From: Congeria kusceri
Taxonomy: Eukaryota > Mollusca > Bivalvia > Myida > Dreissenidae
Reading direction: 5' to 3'
Assembly: GCA_027627225.1 (NCBI GenBank)
Contig: CM051029.1
Coordinates: 14,001,659 to 14,065,658, forward strand
DNA length: 64,000 nucleotides
The notes beneath the pieces are model-generated. The model made no database searches. It was not told the origin of the DNA and saw only the letters and a list, made by a program, of their open reading frames with translations. Below, one piece after another: positions 1 to 12,564 of this stretch. Positions within the stretch are counted from its first letter, which is position 1, and each line of letters opens with the position of its first letter. The translations under genes were made by a program, and so were the position numbers.

Positions 1-476
1 TCCCCCAACAACCTATAAGGAAATAATTATACATCTAATTAATTTGAAACACACCTAACTTTTCCTAGTGGTCAATTATTGCCAGATTTTTCTCTGGAAC
101 GGCTTACTGCATAGTGTGGATACAACGATCGTCTCTATGAAATGGTTGGCACGCATACGGTTCCGCATTTCCGAATACAATTGCTGTGCCTGCTGCATAT
201 GAAACATCTCGTTGCTCTTATAACTGTGTTGACCATAAATATAGCAAAGACAACAAGTGAGATGTAAAGTAGTTGGCAGTGTGCACGTTGATATTTCAGT
301 ACATGTACTAACATACTCGATAATAATGTTCTGATAAATATCACTCCTCTTTATGAGATGAAATTATTTTTTCCAGAGGACGCATGTTGTATTTTAGTAT
401 AAAAACACGTTGTCAAAACGCGAGTACATTAAGACATATCCAGATTCATTTTGGATCTTGTTGCAAATGACACCAA
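1..476. other. AT-rich non-coding sequence
   Basis: I see no convincing gene, RNA or repeat here. The short open frames have no recognisable domains and no convincing splice context. Confidence 0.4.
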
Positions 477-1123
477 TTTGGATTCACGTAACAACATAAA
501 TAGGTGCAATTGACTGCTTATAACCGATTTCTGGTTTGAAAGGCAACGCAAACGTTGTGTACATACAAAGTAACATAGAGACCATTAAAGCGATTTGAAA
601 CTAATGAATCACTTTGATAAGAAACATGATTTAAAATTAATATCTTGTCGTCCACTTGGCAAAAAAGTACTGTAACCGGCATTTTAAGATTTGTTACCGA
701 AGAAGCAGAATATGTAAGAATTTCTAATAGGCGATTTAAATTTGAGTTTTTTATTTAATACATATATATTATTAATACATTTTAATAAGCTCAGTACAGA
801 TTTGGATTCACGTAACAACATAAATATGTGCAATTGATTGCTTATAACCGATTTCTGGTTTGAAAGGCAACGCAAACGTTGAGTACATTCAAAGTAACAT
901 AGAGACCATTAAAGCGATTAGAAACTAATGAATCACTTTGATAAGAAACATGATTTAAAATTAATATCTTGTCGTCCGCTTGGCAAAAAAGTACTGTAAC
1001 CGGCATTTAAGATTTGTTACCGAAGAAGCAGAATATGTAAGAATTTCTAATAGGCAATTTAAATTTGAGTTTTTTATTTAATACATGTATATTATTAATA
1101 CATTTTAATAAGCTCAGTACAGA
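477..1123. repeat. Direct tandem duplication, two units of about 324 bp
   Basis: The segment starting GATTCACGTAACAACATAAA at 481 recurs at 805 and stays alignable until AGCTCAGTACAGA, which ends at 800 in the first unit and 1123 in the second. The copies differ at only a few positions, for example one T lost from a TTTT run, so the duplication is young. The unit also contains ACCGATTTCTGGTTTGAAAG and GAAGAAGCAGAATATG in both copies. No coding content is recognised. Confidence 0.9.
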
Positions 1124-2480
1124 GCAGATATTATGTATCAACAGTTCAGTTAGCGTACAACATATTGTATATTAATGTTTATTCTAACACGATACTAGCT
1201 TATGTTTCTATAAACAAAGAACACACTTATCGTTGTTAAACTACACAATAAATAACACAAAAAGTTGTCCCGATTCTGAACGGAGCATAGTAAAATAAAG
1301 TTATTATAATTGCAAAAGTATTTGTCAAATCATGTTAGATTCTAAATTATGTTCTCATTATCGCTGTTTATCGGACTATAAACCACTCTTTGTCGTTCTG
1401 ATGCGTGGCCTTTAAACCACTCTAGCTAACGCCCTCTTGGTTTAATTCTATCCATCAGAACTCCTAATCGTTGTGTATTGGCCGATAAGCAACGATACAT
1501 CGAACATTATTTCTTAAGTTACATTACTTTTGCACTGAGTTTGTTTAAGTCTTGTAAGTGCACAAACCAGTATTAAAACTGTATTTGACCTGGAGATCCT
1601 GACTTTTATAAACGTAACTAATAAGACTTTCAACAACAAAACATTTCCGATATAGAGATATATCAATGTAACACCTTTAATATATCTACTTAATTTCCGA
1701 TGTTTCATCATTAGTGTTCCAGGCGATTTCAATATGAAACCCGAGAAATCTAAATAATGATCGTAATTCGTATTGATTTAAGTCATTTTGGACAACATGT
1801 ATATATCTGTGAAAAATTCTAATTAAGACAGGTTAAATGAAACCCTACAAGCAAATTAAAGCGGTATAAGTATAGTCTTCCAAAACAGAAACTGAGTGTC
1901 CATTGCATGTATGTTCAGAATACTGCATATGCTTTTTGCCATATTTGCTGAAAGCCGTATCACGTAAAGCGGATACATAATAGAAAATCTATATCTCTTA
2001 CTCGTCATATTGAGCGTTGCGAAGACTTGCAATAAAAGTACGCAAGGTCTTGTACTGAACTAGAAACAAATCATGTCTTGTATTTTGGCCAAACAATTAT
2101 AATTCACATGCAGCATCAATCTTGTCCACTGATTAATACGTGCGTAACGCGTACTTGGACAAGCATTAGGAATATAGGAAACCATGCGGTTAAACGGCAA
2201 TTAAGAAGAGCCTATGTGTACTCGACTAGGTATTGGACACACACACGTCTAATTTAAAGTTGGATTTTATTTTTAAAAAGGCATATACTAGTTTAGGATT
2301 GAGAAATAGTTAACGTATCGAAGCAGATTATGATTCCGTAAAACATGGCTAGATATTACTTACATGTATGTTAATTTAGAAATATATACTTGATAGAGGT
2401 AAAACCAACTGCCAGTAAATTAAAAAAATTATACTCGCAATGTAAACAAACCTAGGATGGTCGAGTGTGTGTAAATTACA
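1124..2480. other. AT-rich non-coding sequence
   Basis: No gene or repeat structure is recognisable. Open frames are short and compositionally like their surroundings. Confidence 0.4.
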
Positions 2481-2589
2481 TGAAATTTACAATTAATGCA
2501 GTTCTTTCACTATACAAAATTTGACGTTCTACATTTGTATTATGCTATATTCGAGTGTAATTTGTCGATTATAGTTGTTTTTGTTGCAG

Positions 2590-2610
2590 ATGCAGTTACC
2601 ACTACATTGT
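2590..2610 (+). other. Possible 21-nt microexon between strong splice-like signals
   Basis: A pyrimidine-rich tract ends in TTGTTTTTGTTGCAG just before ATGCAGTTACC. Twenty-one bases later comes TTGT followed by GTAAGTAC, a near-consensus 5' splice site. If the downstream site is ignored, the frame stays open to a stop at about 2717 with a polar end (NDPVFETVDSNDIPIQYLN), so this could instead be a terminal exon. No flanking exons were recognised and chance matches are common in AT-rich DNA. The call is weak. Confidence 0.15.
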
Positions 2611-2719
2611 GTAAGTACATATTAATACGAGTGGAAACGTTAAATAATAAGATAACAAACGATCCTGTATTTGAGACAGTTGATTCGAATGACATACCAA
2701 TACAGTATTTAAATTAGAA

Positions 2720-3330
2720 GCACTGGTTTGCCATGAGGTAAATGTTCTGCGTTAGCAAGCAATACCGTGAATGCCGTTGGCTTCGATATATTTCCGGCGG
2801 TCTTTCTGTATCAGGAGCCGTGTTCTTGGTCAGTACAATATCTGGAACACACATTCTGCGAGGATGTCAATGTAAATTATTTGTGTTCATTTGCGAGCAC
2901 TATGTTCTCTTTTCTTAAAGAGCAATATCCTGTCCTACATCGTGCATGCAAATATCCAGCACGCCCTCAGTCTCAGGGTTGAATCTGTCTGACTTAAAAA
3001 ACTGTGGTCATTTAACCGATATTTATAACGCCATTCTGCTAATAAATCCACAATGTATATGCCTCTATACAGATGGTAACGGGTTGTAATTATTTATTAT
3101 CATCGAATTGACAGTCATAACCACATGTGACTTTGTTAGATAAATTAGTTTAGGATATGCTTCTGAGAATAAGTGGCGTTCAGAGTCAACAGAAAAAGGA
3201 TATACACGTTAAATAGCGCGTAAACATCATAAACCTGAAACAAATGCTTCTCGGTTAGTGTTTTTGTTGAATTAGGTTGCCGACCTTATTATGATATGTT
3301 AAAATACAAAAATATTGGTGTAAATTATTT
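2720..3330. other. AT-rich non-coding sequence
   Basis: A 71-codon open frame lies here (2767-2982), but it has no recognisable domain or splice context. Nothing else is visible. Confidence 0.35.
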
Positions 3331-3332
3331 TT

Positions 3333-3597
<265 letters not shown>

Positions 3598-3658
3598 CAA
3601 AGTATACATATGTATTGGAATAAGTATTTGACTCTATTGCAACAGTTTATGCAAAGGA

Positions 3659-3697
3659 AGTGTGTGTGTGTGCGTGCGTGTGTGCGCGCGCATGTGT
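3659..3697. repeat. Alternating purine-pyrimidine (GT/GC)n tract
   Basis: About 39 bases of alternating TG, CG and CA dinucleotides, including GTGTGTGTGTGTGCGTGCG and TGCGCGCGCATG. Such tracts can adopt Z-form DNA under supercoiling, which is known for the sequence class and not shown for this site. Confidence 0.8.
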
Positions 3698-3699
3698 GA

Positions 3700-4660
3700 A
3701 TATTTGCGCGTATGCATGTTTTGGTTGTTTACTCCTTTGTATTAATATTCAAACTATTGTTGCACAGCCTATCTAATCCTTTTTAATTCTTCTTCCAGAG
3801 GCGTCCTATTGTCTTGTTTCTATTATACAATAGATGTGTGATAGACAATTAGTAGTTCGAAAATGTTCTGTATGTGTTACTTGTATACTTAATATGTTCA
3901 TTGCGAACGAGAGCTAGTTGTGTTATATTTTCCGCGAAGTAGTTAAAATGTATTAGTATGCAGTTTTAAAAATGGCAATAATATTTGACATAAAATATAA
4001 GAACGGAAACGCGTTGCTCGATTACATCATTTTCACTTCAATCTTGTAGCTTTTTGAAAATTCGAATGATGTCTATGGTAAGATTTAATTTGTCAGTCAA
4101 TTGTATGAACACAGAATAACAATATCGACCATCGAAATGAGACAAATTGACTAACAATGCGATAGGCATTTCGCCAAAGGCTCACATTAAAAGCACATGG
4201 GAATGAAAATGAAGAATGAACGCAACCTTAATGGTTAAATACTGTATTTAATTATAAAGTGTTTGAATCTTGCCACATGTTTTAAAGTATTTAAAAATGG
4301 GCAACAATATTACAGAACTCAAGCGCAGATATAGACGCAAATATAATGCAGCGTTTATTGCTGTGATCACACAGCCACTATTCATCAATGGTTTGGTTTG
4401 ATATCCACAGGTATCATTTTATCATTTAACAAATTAAAACTGTCTGATGGATTTGGAATGCATTTTGTACTAATGCGTCTGCTTTAGAAAGTGATGCTGT
4501 ATAACGGCTGTAACACATGTATTAACATTGTTGTAGATATAATGAAAGCACAGCCGGATTAATTGTCTTATTTCCCTCTATTGATTGTAACAATGTTGCC
4601 TTTTATAAATTTCACAGTGAACCCTCTACACGGTCAGAGGTCTGTATGATTCCTGGTGTG
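3700..4660. other. AT-rich non-coding sequence
   Basis: No gene or repeat is supported in this stretch. It leads into a SINE fragment. Confidence 0.4.
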
Positions 4661-4886
4661 CTTGTTTGTTTGGAGTTTTCGCCGTTTTTAACAGTATTTC
4701 AGTCATATCACGGCGGTCAGTTAACCTACTCACACTTTTCCCGGGCAAGCTTAGCCGATCTAAGCGGTTTACCAGTACTAAGTGCACATACTTATGCCAG
4801 TAACTGACAACTGCTCTACTTGAATCAGAGTTAGGGGGAGAATGGCCGTAGAAATAATTTCATGACCAATCCCCACACAAGTTATG
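4661..4886 (-). mobile_element. tRNA-derived SINE, head missing (copy A)
   Basis: On the minus strand this runs from CATAACTTGTGTGGGGATTGG through the conserved body (CTTAGATCGGCTAAGCTTG, TACTGGTAAACCGCTTAG) to the 3' tail ending CCAAACAAACAAG. It aligns along its whole length with the body and tail of the SINEs at 19.23 kb and 45.18 kb. The tRNA-like head with its A and B boxes is absent, so this is a 5'-truncated copy, as expected from incomplete reverse transcription. Confidence 0.85.
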
Positions 4887-5580
4887 TCATTATCATCTTA
4901 GCGTTTACTCCAAATTAACAATTTTAGTATTTAATTACATCCATCAATGAGGTTTTCTTTTATTTCGGCACTGGTTGTAATTTGTTTGTTAGCAACTTAA
5001 CGCTTATGGCTTAAAACAAAAGTATTTGCAAGTCATTTTGGGGAATGTTTGAAATCGAACCAATGATTTAAATTGGTTAGATTTTGGTGGTAATTCTGAC
5101 CACCATCTGAACAAAATTGTTTTTTAAAGTCTTCGTGATTGCTATACATGGCAAATTGCCACAATTTGCAAAATAACTTACTGCCGTGGCGGAATCAGCG
5201 ATCTGCGAGTGTTTCTTAGTTATAAACATAATCATATGGTGATGTATACACATGCATGTTATTTCACTGGAATTGGTCATTATTGGTTGAGAAGAGCTTG
5301 TGCAATAACATGATTACATACACGTATTATGATAGCCTATTTAATGAAGCAAATAGACGGAAAAAATATCCAAGATGTGCAAAGATATAGGTATTTAAGA
5401 ATTGTCTGTATGACATATACTCATTAAAGGTATCCAAAACACGTCATCTTAATTGATGTTGATCTTATAGTAGAATACTGTACCACGATCGACTACGCGG
5501 TTATAGATGACGTCTCTATATTATCGCTGGTACAATACAATATATTCCTAAGATAACCGTTAACAGCTAAGCGCTATTAA
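4887..5580. other. AT-rich non-coding sequence
   Basis: Nothing recognisable apart from its position between the SINE fragment and a diverged duplication. Confidence 0.35.
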
Positions 5581-5585
5581 ATAAA

Positions 5586-6210
5586 TCTTTGCAATTAAGG
5601 CTGTTAATCCAACTATAACCATGTCACTGTCATCAGAAACTGACACTATGTAACAACGTGAGGCCATTTTGCATTCTCCAACAGCGTTATTCACAAAACG
5701 TCATTATTAGTTTCTAAAATATTTTCATTAAAGTGCACACATTAAATATACAGTATTTGTTTACTAAATGCACACATTTGTATGTTGCTGAAATTGAGCA
5801 ATTATCGTTTTAATACTGATGTCATTTTAAAATGTTATTTCGTTCTGCACTGTTTGTATACGGAGTAGTACAGTTAAGGACGTATCTCCATTTATGGATA
5901 CAGGTAAAATGTATCTTAAGATGCTTTGTAAATACAACCCCAGCACTAACCGAATATATTTAACCTAGACGTTGATCAACTTTTGCATTGATTTCGGATG
6001 TAGGGTAAATGCTAATGCCACTGAGGTAATTTTGCATTTCGTTTTTCAAGTTCTGTTTGTCAAGCTTTTCTTCGGAAATAAAGCCCGAAGCTGAGATAAA
6101 AATGACCAAAAATCCAATCAAGGATATGTGTATATTTGCAGACAATTTCTAGACCATAAAAACGAGAACAACACACATGTGCATTCTAGTAATATATTTA
6201 ATTCAACGAC
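5586..6210. repeat. Diverged direct duplication, unit 1
   Basis: This aligns with 6629-7225 at an offset of about 1,040 bp. Shared anchors include CTGTTAATCCAACTAT / TTGTTAATCCAACTAT, CCATTTTGCATTCTCCA, TTTCGTTCTGCACTGTT, GACGTTGATCAACTTT and TCAAGCTTTTCTTCGGAAAT. Substitutions and small indels are frequent, so this is much older than the 324-bp duplication at 0.5 kb. On the minus strand it carries an open frame (see the separate entry). Confidence 0.85.
5960..6151 (-). other. Open frame preserved in both duplication units, function unknown
   Basis: Reading leftwards from an in-frame TAG at about 6149, the frame is open for roughly 60 codons to the stop at 5960. It includes a hydrophobic run (ISLIGFLVIFISASGF) followed by SEEKLDKQNLKNE. 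In the duplicate at 7.0-7.2 kb the same frame is also open and retains SANIH and LISEEKLDK, but the hydrophobic run has lost its character. No ATG begins the frame. It could be an old exon, part of a transposable element, or chance. I do not recognise a family. Confidence 0.2.
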
Positions 6211-6628
6211 TTTACTAAATAGATGGCATTTATATTATAAAATTAACTTAAATAAAGACAAGTGATATCAGGTATAGTCAACGTCACACATGTTTTCAAC
6301 TCTAATATATTACTAGCGATTGCGAGATTAAGAGGATGACAGAATATAAAGCTATTTATTCCTTTGGGGTTTGTTATGTTTCTGCTGTATTGACGTTCTT
6401 TTTTACGGCGTAATGAAATGTCACCTACAGGACATTTAACCATTACTCGTAATTACTTGTTTACACTCACTTTCTTTGTCGTTTTCGATGTTTTGCATTA
6501 TTTGAATTTCCTTGTTATTGAATAAAAATAGCCCAGTATGAAATGTGATACAGACTGAAAAATAAAAATCAGTATACGCATGCATAATACTATACATGCA
6601 TGCTCTACTAAAAACGTAAAAACATGTT
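6211..6628. other. Spacer between the two duplication units
   Basis: AT-rich sequence with no recognised element. Its presence shows the duplication is interspersed and not strictly tandem, or that an insertion later separated the copies. Confidence 0.4.
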
Positions 6629-7225
6629 TGCAATCAAGCTTGTTAATCCAACTATTTCCACGTCACATAACCACATAAGAAACTGCCACAATGTAACAGC
6701 GTGAGACCATTTTGCATTCTCCAGCAGCGGTATTCACGGAATGTCATAAAAAAATTCTAAAATAGTTTCACTAAAGTGTAAACATTAATATACTGTATTT
6801 GATTAGTAAATAAACACATTTGTATGTTGCTGCTATTTAACAAACATCATTTTAATGCTGATGTAATTTTAAAGTGTTATTTCGTTCTGCACTGTTGCTA
6901 TACTGAGTAATACAGTTAAGGAAATATCTCTATTTAAGGATAAGGATAAAATTTGCCTTCAGATGCTTTGTGAATGCCGACCCAGCAGTAACCAAAGCTA
7001 TTTTACCTTGACGTTGATCAACTTTGGGATTAATTTTGGGTGAGGGCAAATGCTCATTTCACTGCGGTGATGTACATTTATTTCGTTTTTCAAACTCTTT
7101 TTGTCAAGCTTTTCTTCGGAAATCAAATCCAAAGCAGAGATACACATGTCAGAAAATTCAATGAATGGTTCGTGTATATTTGCAGAAAATTTCTAGACGA
7201 TATAAAAGAGAAACGCATATGTGTT
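6629..7225. repeat. Diverged direct duplication, unit 2
   Basis: Partner of 5586-6210, with the same order of anchors and the same end (TATTTGCAGAAAATTTCTAGAC against TATTTGCAGACAATTTCTAGAC, differing at one base). The plus-strand 67-codon frame over its right end is not conserved in unit 1, so I do not call it a gene. Confidence 0.85.
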
Positions 7226-8350
7226 TTTGAAGATATGTCTTGATACTCTGGTCCATTCTTGTACCCTATTTCTATTTAACGTTTTTTTATAAATATATAG
7301 TATTTATATTTAATATATATAAAGTTGAATAATTTATTGTCATATCAAAAACTGTAAGCGGCACACATATTTTCAAATGTACTTAGTGTTTATAATAATC
7401 AAAATTTAGGGAGACATGCTTTAAAACTAAAGTGATTGAATGTTAACATCAGATCGGTTATATGGTATTTCATTGAAATAATAAAAGTAGCATGTGTCCA
7501 CTAAAAATATAAATATTGCTAATAACTAACTGGGCTCTTGAGAAAATACTTCGTCTACAAGAACGTCCATCATGTCTTTCCACATACGTTTATCTGGATA
7601 CGGCAGTATGAGTCGTGACATTCTATTTAAAGTGTAGAAATGACGTTGCTCGGGGTTAGATATTTCTTACAACTCAAACATATCTCTAGATACACAGAAT
7701 TTGCAGAATCTAAGACAATCTTATACGATATACTGCGCATTTGTCGGCTATGTGCTGCAGTCTTCATCACGGGTATAACATTTCAGAATAGCACGGGTAG
7801 TTAAACATGTACATATTGATATCGTTGGACTTTTACGAGGTAGACGATCTGGATCAATGAATTATTTTTTCTAAGATAAATTCATGCTTAAGTCATGAGA
7901 TAAAAAACTATCAAGTGAAGATAACAAAACACAACAAAATACATGCAATGGCGATAGTCACGTGACTATATGCCCGGTTCAGTAGACTACAATATTGATC
8001 TAGTTCACGAAATCAGTCTGCAAAAACAAACTTACTTATAAGACACCGAAATTTCATAAATGTGATTGTGTTTGAACACGTTATTGTGGGATTACTAGTA
8101 TTTCAATTCCCCGTGGAAGACGTGTTTATGTTTAACTTAAATTGTATTCAGTCTAACATAAATTGTTTAAGCTCTACCTCTTGCCTTTAAGTGAATGCAA
8201 AAGAAACGCATTTTAAAATGGTTATGCAGGCTTGATTATATAGGTCAATATAAACTATGCAAATATGCGACATACTCAATTGTCTACCACATTGCTTAGC
8301 GACTGGTCATGGCCATCGATAGAAAATAATGATTATGACAATTGTAATAA
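7226..8350. other. AT-rich non-coding sequence
   Basis: No supported gene, RNA or repeat. Short A/T runs only. Confidence 0.4.
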
Positions 8351-8353
8351 TCA

Positions 8354-8486
8354 TACTACTACTACTATTACTACTACTATTACTACATCTACTACTGTTG
8401 TTGCTGCTGCTGTTACTGCTACTACTATTACTACTATTTCTACTACTTCTACTACAGCTACTACTACTACTACTACTACTACTACA

Positions 8487-8551
<65 letters not shown>

Positions 8552-8593
8552 AACAACTATTGATAATAGTAATAATAATAATAATACTACTAC

Positions 8594-8632
<39 letters not shown>

Positions 8633-8652
8633 TAATAATAATAATAATAATA
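8354..8652. repeat. Compound (ACT)n-(AAT)n microsatellite
   Basis: About 300 bp. An interrupted ACT/ATT/GTT/GCT segment comes first, then a pure ACT run (about 8455-8548), then AAT repeats (about 8565-8652). Long open frames on both strands (poly-Thr/Asn, poly-Leu/Ile, poly-Val) are artefacts of the period-3 sequence. Confidence 0.97.
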
Positions 8653-8865
8653 ATTACATACAGATGGACATCTTTAACATTCTTGTAAAATGTAGTCACC
8701 TCAATACATATACATACCAATATCCTGGGCAACAGTGTATACTGATGACCTACTAAGCTGACATTTCTGAGCTGTAATAAATAAGTTATTTTGTAATTGT
8801 TTTTAAACACGTCAATCAAACGTTATTTTGGGCGTTGTGGAGCGCATATTATCAAATACATGTAA

Positions 8866-9291
8866 CTAAATGTTTTGTATATGTAGCAAAATGCTCGAGG
8901 TTTTGAGACTCAGATTCAAATTCCATTTTAGAATTCTATTTATCAGTGCCAATTCATTATCGTTCGCAAATAGCGTTTCCTGGATGTTCCAGCGCAACAA
9001 TGATATTAAACCATTTTGTACGCAACGTAAAGGGAAAAAAAACATTGGAATAGCAGCACTTATTTTAGAAGAAACAATACACAAGGTGAATAACTGTCGT
9101 TGGTTATCGATGACAGGTGGGATAATGGTTAGAATACGAAAAGTACTACCTAAAACAGTTTTAGAATTATATTCATATGCATGGCATATTATTATACATT
9201 TGTATTTGATTATGTAAGCGATTTCGGATATGTCACGCTGGTCCGCGTAAGCCGCATAACAGCTGAACCAACTCGGGATCGTATGTAGCAT
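8866..9291 (-). other. Uncharacterised 141-codon open frame, open on both strands
   Basis: Apart from microsatellite frames and the LINE pieces (which reach 269 codons), this is the longest ATG-initiated open frame in the window. The opposite strand is also open for 115 codons (8870-9217). Neither product has a motif I recognise. The minus-strand product has hydrophobic patches (for example ISAAIPMFFFPL). No convincing splice sites or polyadenylation signal tie it to a gene model. It may be chance or a decayed element next to the LINE. Confidence 0.12.
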
Positions 9292-9468
9292 TTCTTAAAT
9301 TATTGCAGTTTATAAAAAATATATAACTGCGTATTGAGCTTGCATTGTATTTTATTTACAAATAACCCTAACGCCGACAGAATGGCGGACATAATCAAAA
9401 CGAATACTAATGTGCATAGGCTGTACTATCACAAAAGCTCTGAAGTGAAACACCTAATCTTCTCTTGA

Positions 9469-10323
9469 TCTATTGTTGTATACATTGCACCTGAAAATTC
9501 CCCTGCTCATTCTTTGTATACTTATGATATTTTTCAAACTATTGAATATGATATAAATTTGTATCAAACCAAAGGAAAGGAATTCGTAACTGGAGACACA
9601 AACTCGCGAACGGGTCATAAAGCAGATTACATCGAGAATGATAGGTATATAAGCGATACTGATTTTGATATTAACTCAGATATTGAACCCCCAATCCCAC
9701 GCTCAACTTGTGACCCGGGTACGAATCGATTTGGTGACTGCTTGTTAGATATATGCAAAGCTACCAATATTCGTATCGTGAATGGACGGTTACATAACGA
9801 CCTTAATATAGGCAAGATAACGTGCTATACACATAATGGTGAAAGCTTAGTGGATTATTTATTAACTGCGCGTACCAATTTCAAGGATATTTCAGATTTT
9901 ACCGTTAACAATTTCACGGAATTCTCCAATCATGCGCCGCTGACATTTGATCTCCGCACGAATAGCGCTACTTCAAAAAGTATAAGTAATCCGATTGTTT
10001 ATTTTAAATGGAAACCTGAGAACAAATGCGACTTTGTATATGATGTATCATGCGATGTACATAATCTGGAACAAACGCTATTATCGCAAATTGATTCACA
10101 CTGTGACCCTGATATCCAAGTGGGAGAATTTTCAAACTATTTAAATTCAAAAGGAGAAAAATATTTTAAGCATATTATAAAACCGCAAAATAAAGGATTT
10201 ATAGCTCCTGATAAAAATAAACAGAGATGGTTTAATGAAGAGTGTAAAAACAAACAAACTCAATTTATAAGAGCTTTATATGAGTATAATCTAAAAAAAA
10301 TGGACATACACGAGAACAAATGA
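9469..10323 (+). pseudogene. LINE endonuclease fragment (APE-like, C-terminal part)
   Basis: In LINEs this domain nicks the target DNA to prime reverse transcription. The open frame from 9514 (269 codons) shows GDTNSR at residues 27-32, matching the GDFNxR block, then GESLVDYLL at 109-117 and SNHAPL at 138-143. The last two correspond to the catalytic SxxDY and SDHxPL blocks, with Asp114 and His140 kept. The same frame continues upstream to a TGA at about 9466. The rest of the N-terminal domain is not recognisable there. After the stop at 10323, the sequence continues in another frame towards the reverse transcriptase, so two small indels separate the parts. Confidence 0.9.
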
Positions 10324-10357
10324 TTGCTATGAAAAAGGATTACAAATATACATGTAG

Positions 10358-11119
10358 GAAACGAAATTAAAATACAACAATGATCAAAGCAAGAAAATGA
10401 ATAATATGAGACGGAAGTCACCCCGTGAATTTTGGAAAAAATTCAAACGTAAACCAACAGCACAAAACTCAAATACGATACCGGTAAACGAATTTCATGA
10501 TTATTTCAGTAGATTAGCGGATGAAGGTGACGTTAATATAAATTCGTTTGATGCCGAAACTTTCTTACATGAATTTGATAATAGGCAAAACACAGAAACT
10601 TCATACCCCGAACTAGATAATCCTATATCCACAGAAGAAATAATAAAGGCAACAACACGGTTGAAAAACAATAAAGCGCATGCGCATGACAATATTATAT
10701 ATGAATACTTTACAGAAACAATACATGTCATCGCCAAGCCGTTAGAAATATTATTTAATTACATACTTGAAAAAAAGCGTTTTCCACGCAGCTGGTCATC
10801 CGGAGTTATCATACCAATACATAAACGTGGGGACATTTCAGACCCAAATAATTATCGAGGGATTACATTAATAAGTTGTTTTGCAAAACTGTTTACAAGT
10901 ATATTAAATGAACGTCTTAAACAATGGGCAGAAACAAATGACATTCTAACGGATGCACAATTCGGCTTTAAACCAAACTGTAGCACAGTCGATGCAATAT
11001 TTATTCTTAATGCACTGATAGAAAGGCAGTTGCAGAATAAAGATAAACTATATTGTTGCTATATTGACCACCGGAAGGCATATGACGTCATCAATCGCGG
11101 TCAATATGGAGTAAAATGA
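10358..11119 (+). pseudogene. LINE reverse transcriptase, fingers and first palm part
   Basis: Copies the element RNA into DNA at the nicked target. Visible blocks are KNNKAHAHDNI (the usual NNKAPGxDxI block, with PG changed), GVIIPIHKRGD, NNYRGITLIS, a TDAQFGFKPNCST block and motif A (YIDHRKAYDVI) with its catalytic Asp. An in-frame TAG at 10355 marks the upstream frameshift. At about 11100 a one-base loss shifts the frame, so this piece stops at 11119 shortly after motif A. The next piece overlaps it by four bases in another frame. Confidence 0.92.
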
Positions 11120-12564
11120 TTAATGTGGGCATCGACGGAAAACTCATAACCCTTATTCGATCCATGTACGAAGAAGTTAAATTACAGGTTAAACACATGG
11201 GTAATTTATCAGACATATTCAGTAGTAACGTTGGTATATTTCAGGGGGAGATAACCTCGCCCATATTGTTCTCGCTGTTTATTAATGACATCGAATTCGA
11301 TTTGCAAAATGGAATAAACGCTGGCATTACGCTAGATCAAATATCGATCTACCTATTATTATTCGCTGACGACGCGGTTTTATTTTCTGAAACCCAGGAG
11401 GGCTTACAGGAATCATTAAACAATTTAGAAACCTACTGTGATAAGTGGAATTTAACAGTTAACATTTAAAAAACCAAGGTCATGGTATTCCGAAAGGGAG
11501 GGGCAATTAGTAAAACATTAAAATGGACATATAAAGGTCAAGAATTAGAAATTGTGAACAATTTTAATTACCTTGGAATTGTCATGTCAAGTGGTGGATC
11601 ATTTGTGCCCGCAACAAATACTCTATATGGCAAAGCAATAAAAGCGATGCATTCTTTGTTCACCCTAACAAAAGACATGAGCGTACCTATAAATATCATG
11701 TTCAATTTATTTAACGCATATGTATTATCAATTTTAAACTATAACTGCGAGGTTTGGGGATTTATCAAAGCGGAAAACATTGAACGCGTTCATCGTAAAT
11801 TTTGTAAAAGACTATTAAATGTAAAATTGTCAACAAATTCATTATCGTTATATGCCGAAGTTGGTCGATTCCCCCTGTATATAGACAGATATGTCAGGAT
11901 CGTTAAATATTTTTTAAAATTATACACTTTAAAACAGGGAAATTGTATTCTTAAACAAATTGCGTTATTACAGAGATTAGAAATTGAATGCAAAAATAAC
12001 GCAAACAATTGGACATCGAAAGTACGGGACATTCTTAACCAAACCGGTTTTGCCGATGTATGGCTATTCCCTGAATCAGTGAACACAGATCAATTTATCC
12101 CGTTACTTAAAAACTGATTACGAGACCAGTACATCACTAGCTGGAATGTCAGTGTCACATCATCTAGCTCAATGATTCTATATAAGGAACTAAAACCAGT
12201 ATTCGAAAGATCATCGTATCTTGATATTGTTGAAAATATCAAACATAGGAATATTATTTCTAAATTACGTTTGTCGTCTCACAAATTATTTATAGAAACG
12301 GGTAGACACCATAACATTGTCCGAGATCAACGCAAATGTGTGTTATGCAACCTAAATGACATCGAGGATAAATATCACTTTGTTCTTAAATGCCCTTATT
12401 ATGCTGATGTCAGGAATACATTAATTCCAAAGTATTATAGATCCCGTTCAAATATGTACAAGTTTATCGAACTAATAAATAGTTCAAACAAAATATTGTT
12501 AAGAAAACTAGCTATTTTTTGTATAAAATGCTTTAAAATACGAGAAAATGTCATATATATGTAG
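11116..12564 (+). pseudogene. LINE reverse transcriptase palm/thumb and C-terminal zinc knuckle
   Basis: A single frame runs through 11116-12564 with only two nonsense codons, at 11467-11469 and 12115-12117. It shows motif B (GIFQGEITSP), the catalytic FADD box at residues 83-86, and NNFNYLGIVMSSGGSF, the region after motif D in this group. The C-terminal part has CVLCN, then YHFVLKC nine residues later, forming a Cys/His knuckle common at the end of such ORF2 proteins. The loss of coding ability is therefore by a few point changes and not by large rearrangement, so the insertion is only moderately old. Confidence 0.92.

Noticed and set aside
9469..12564. Active LINE
   Set aside because: Several frameshifts and two stops interrupt the reverse transcriptase, and the 5' half of the endonuclease is missing.
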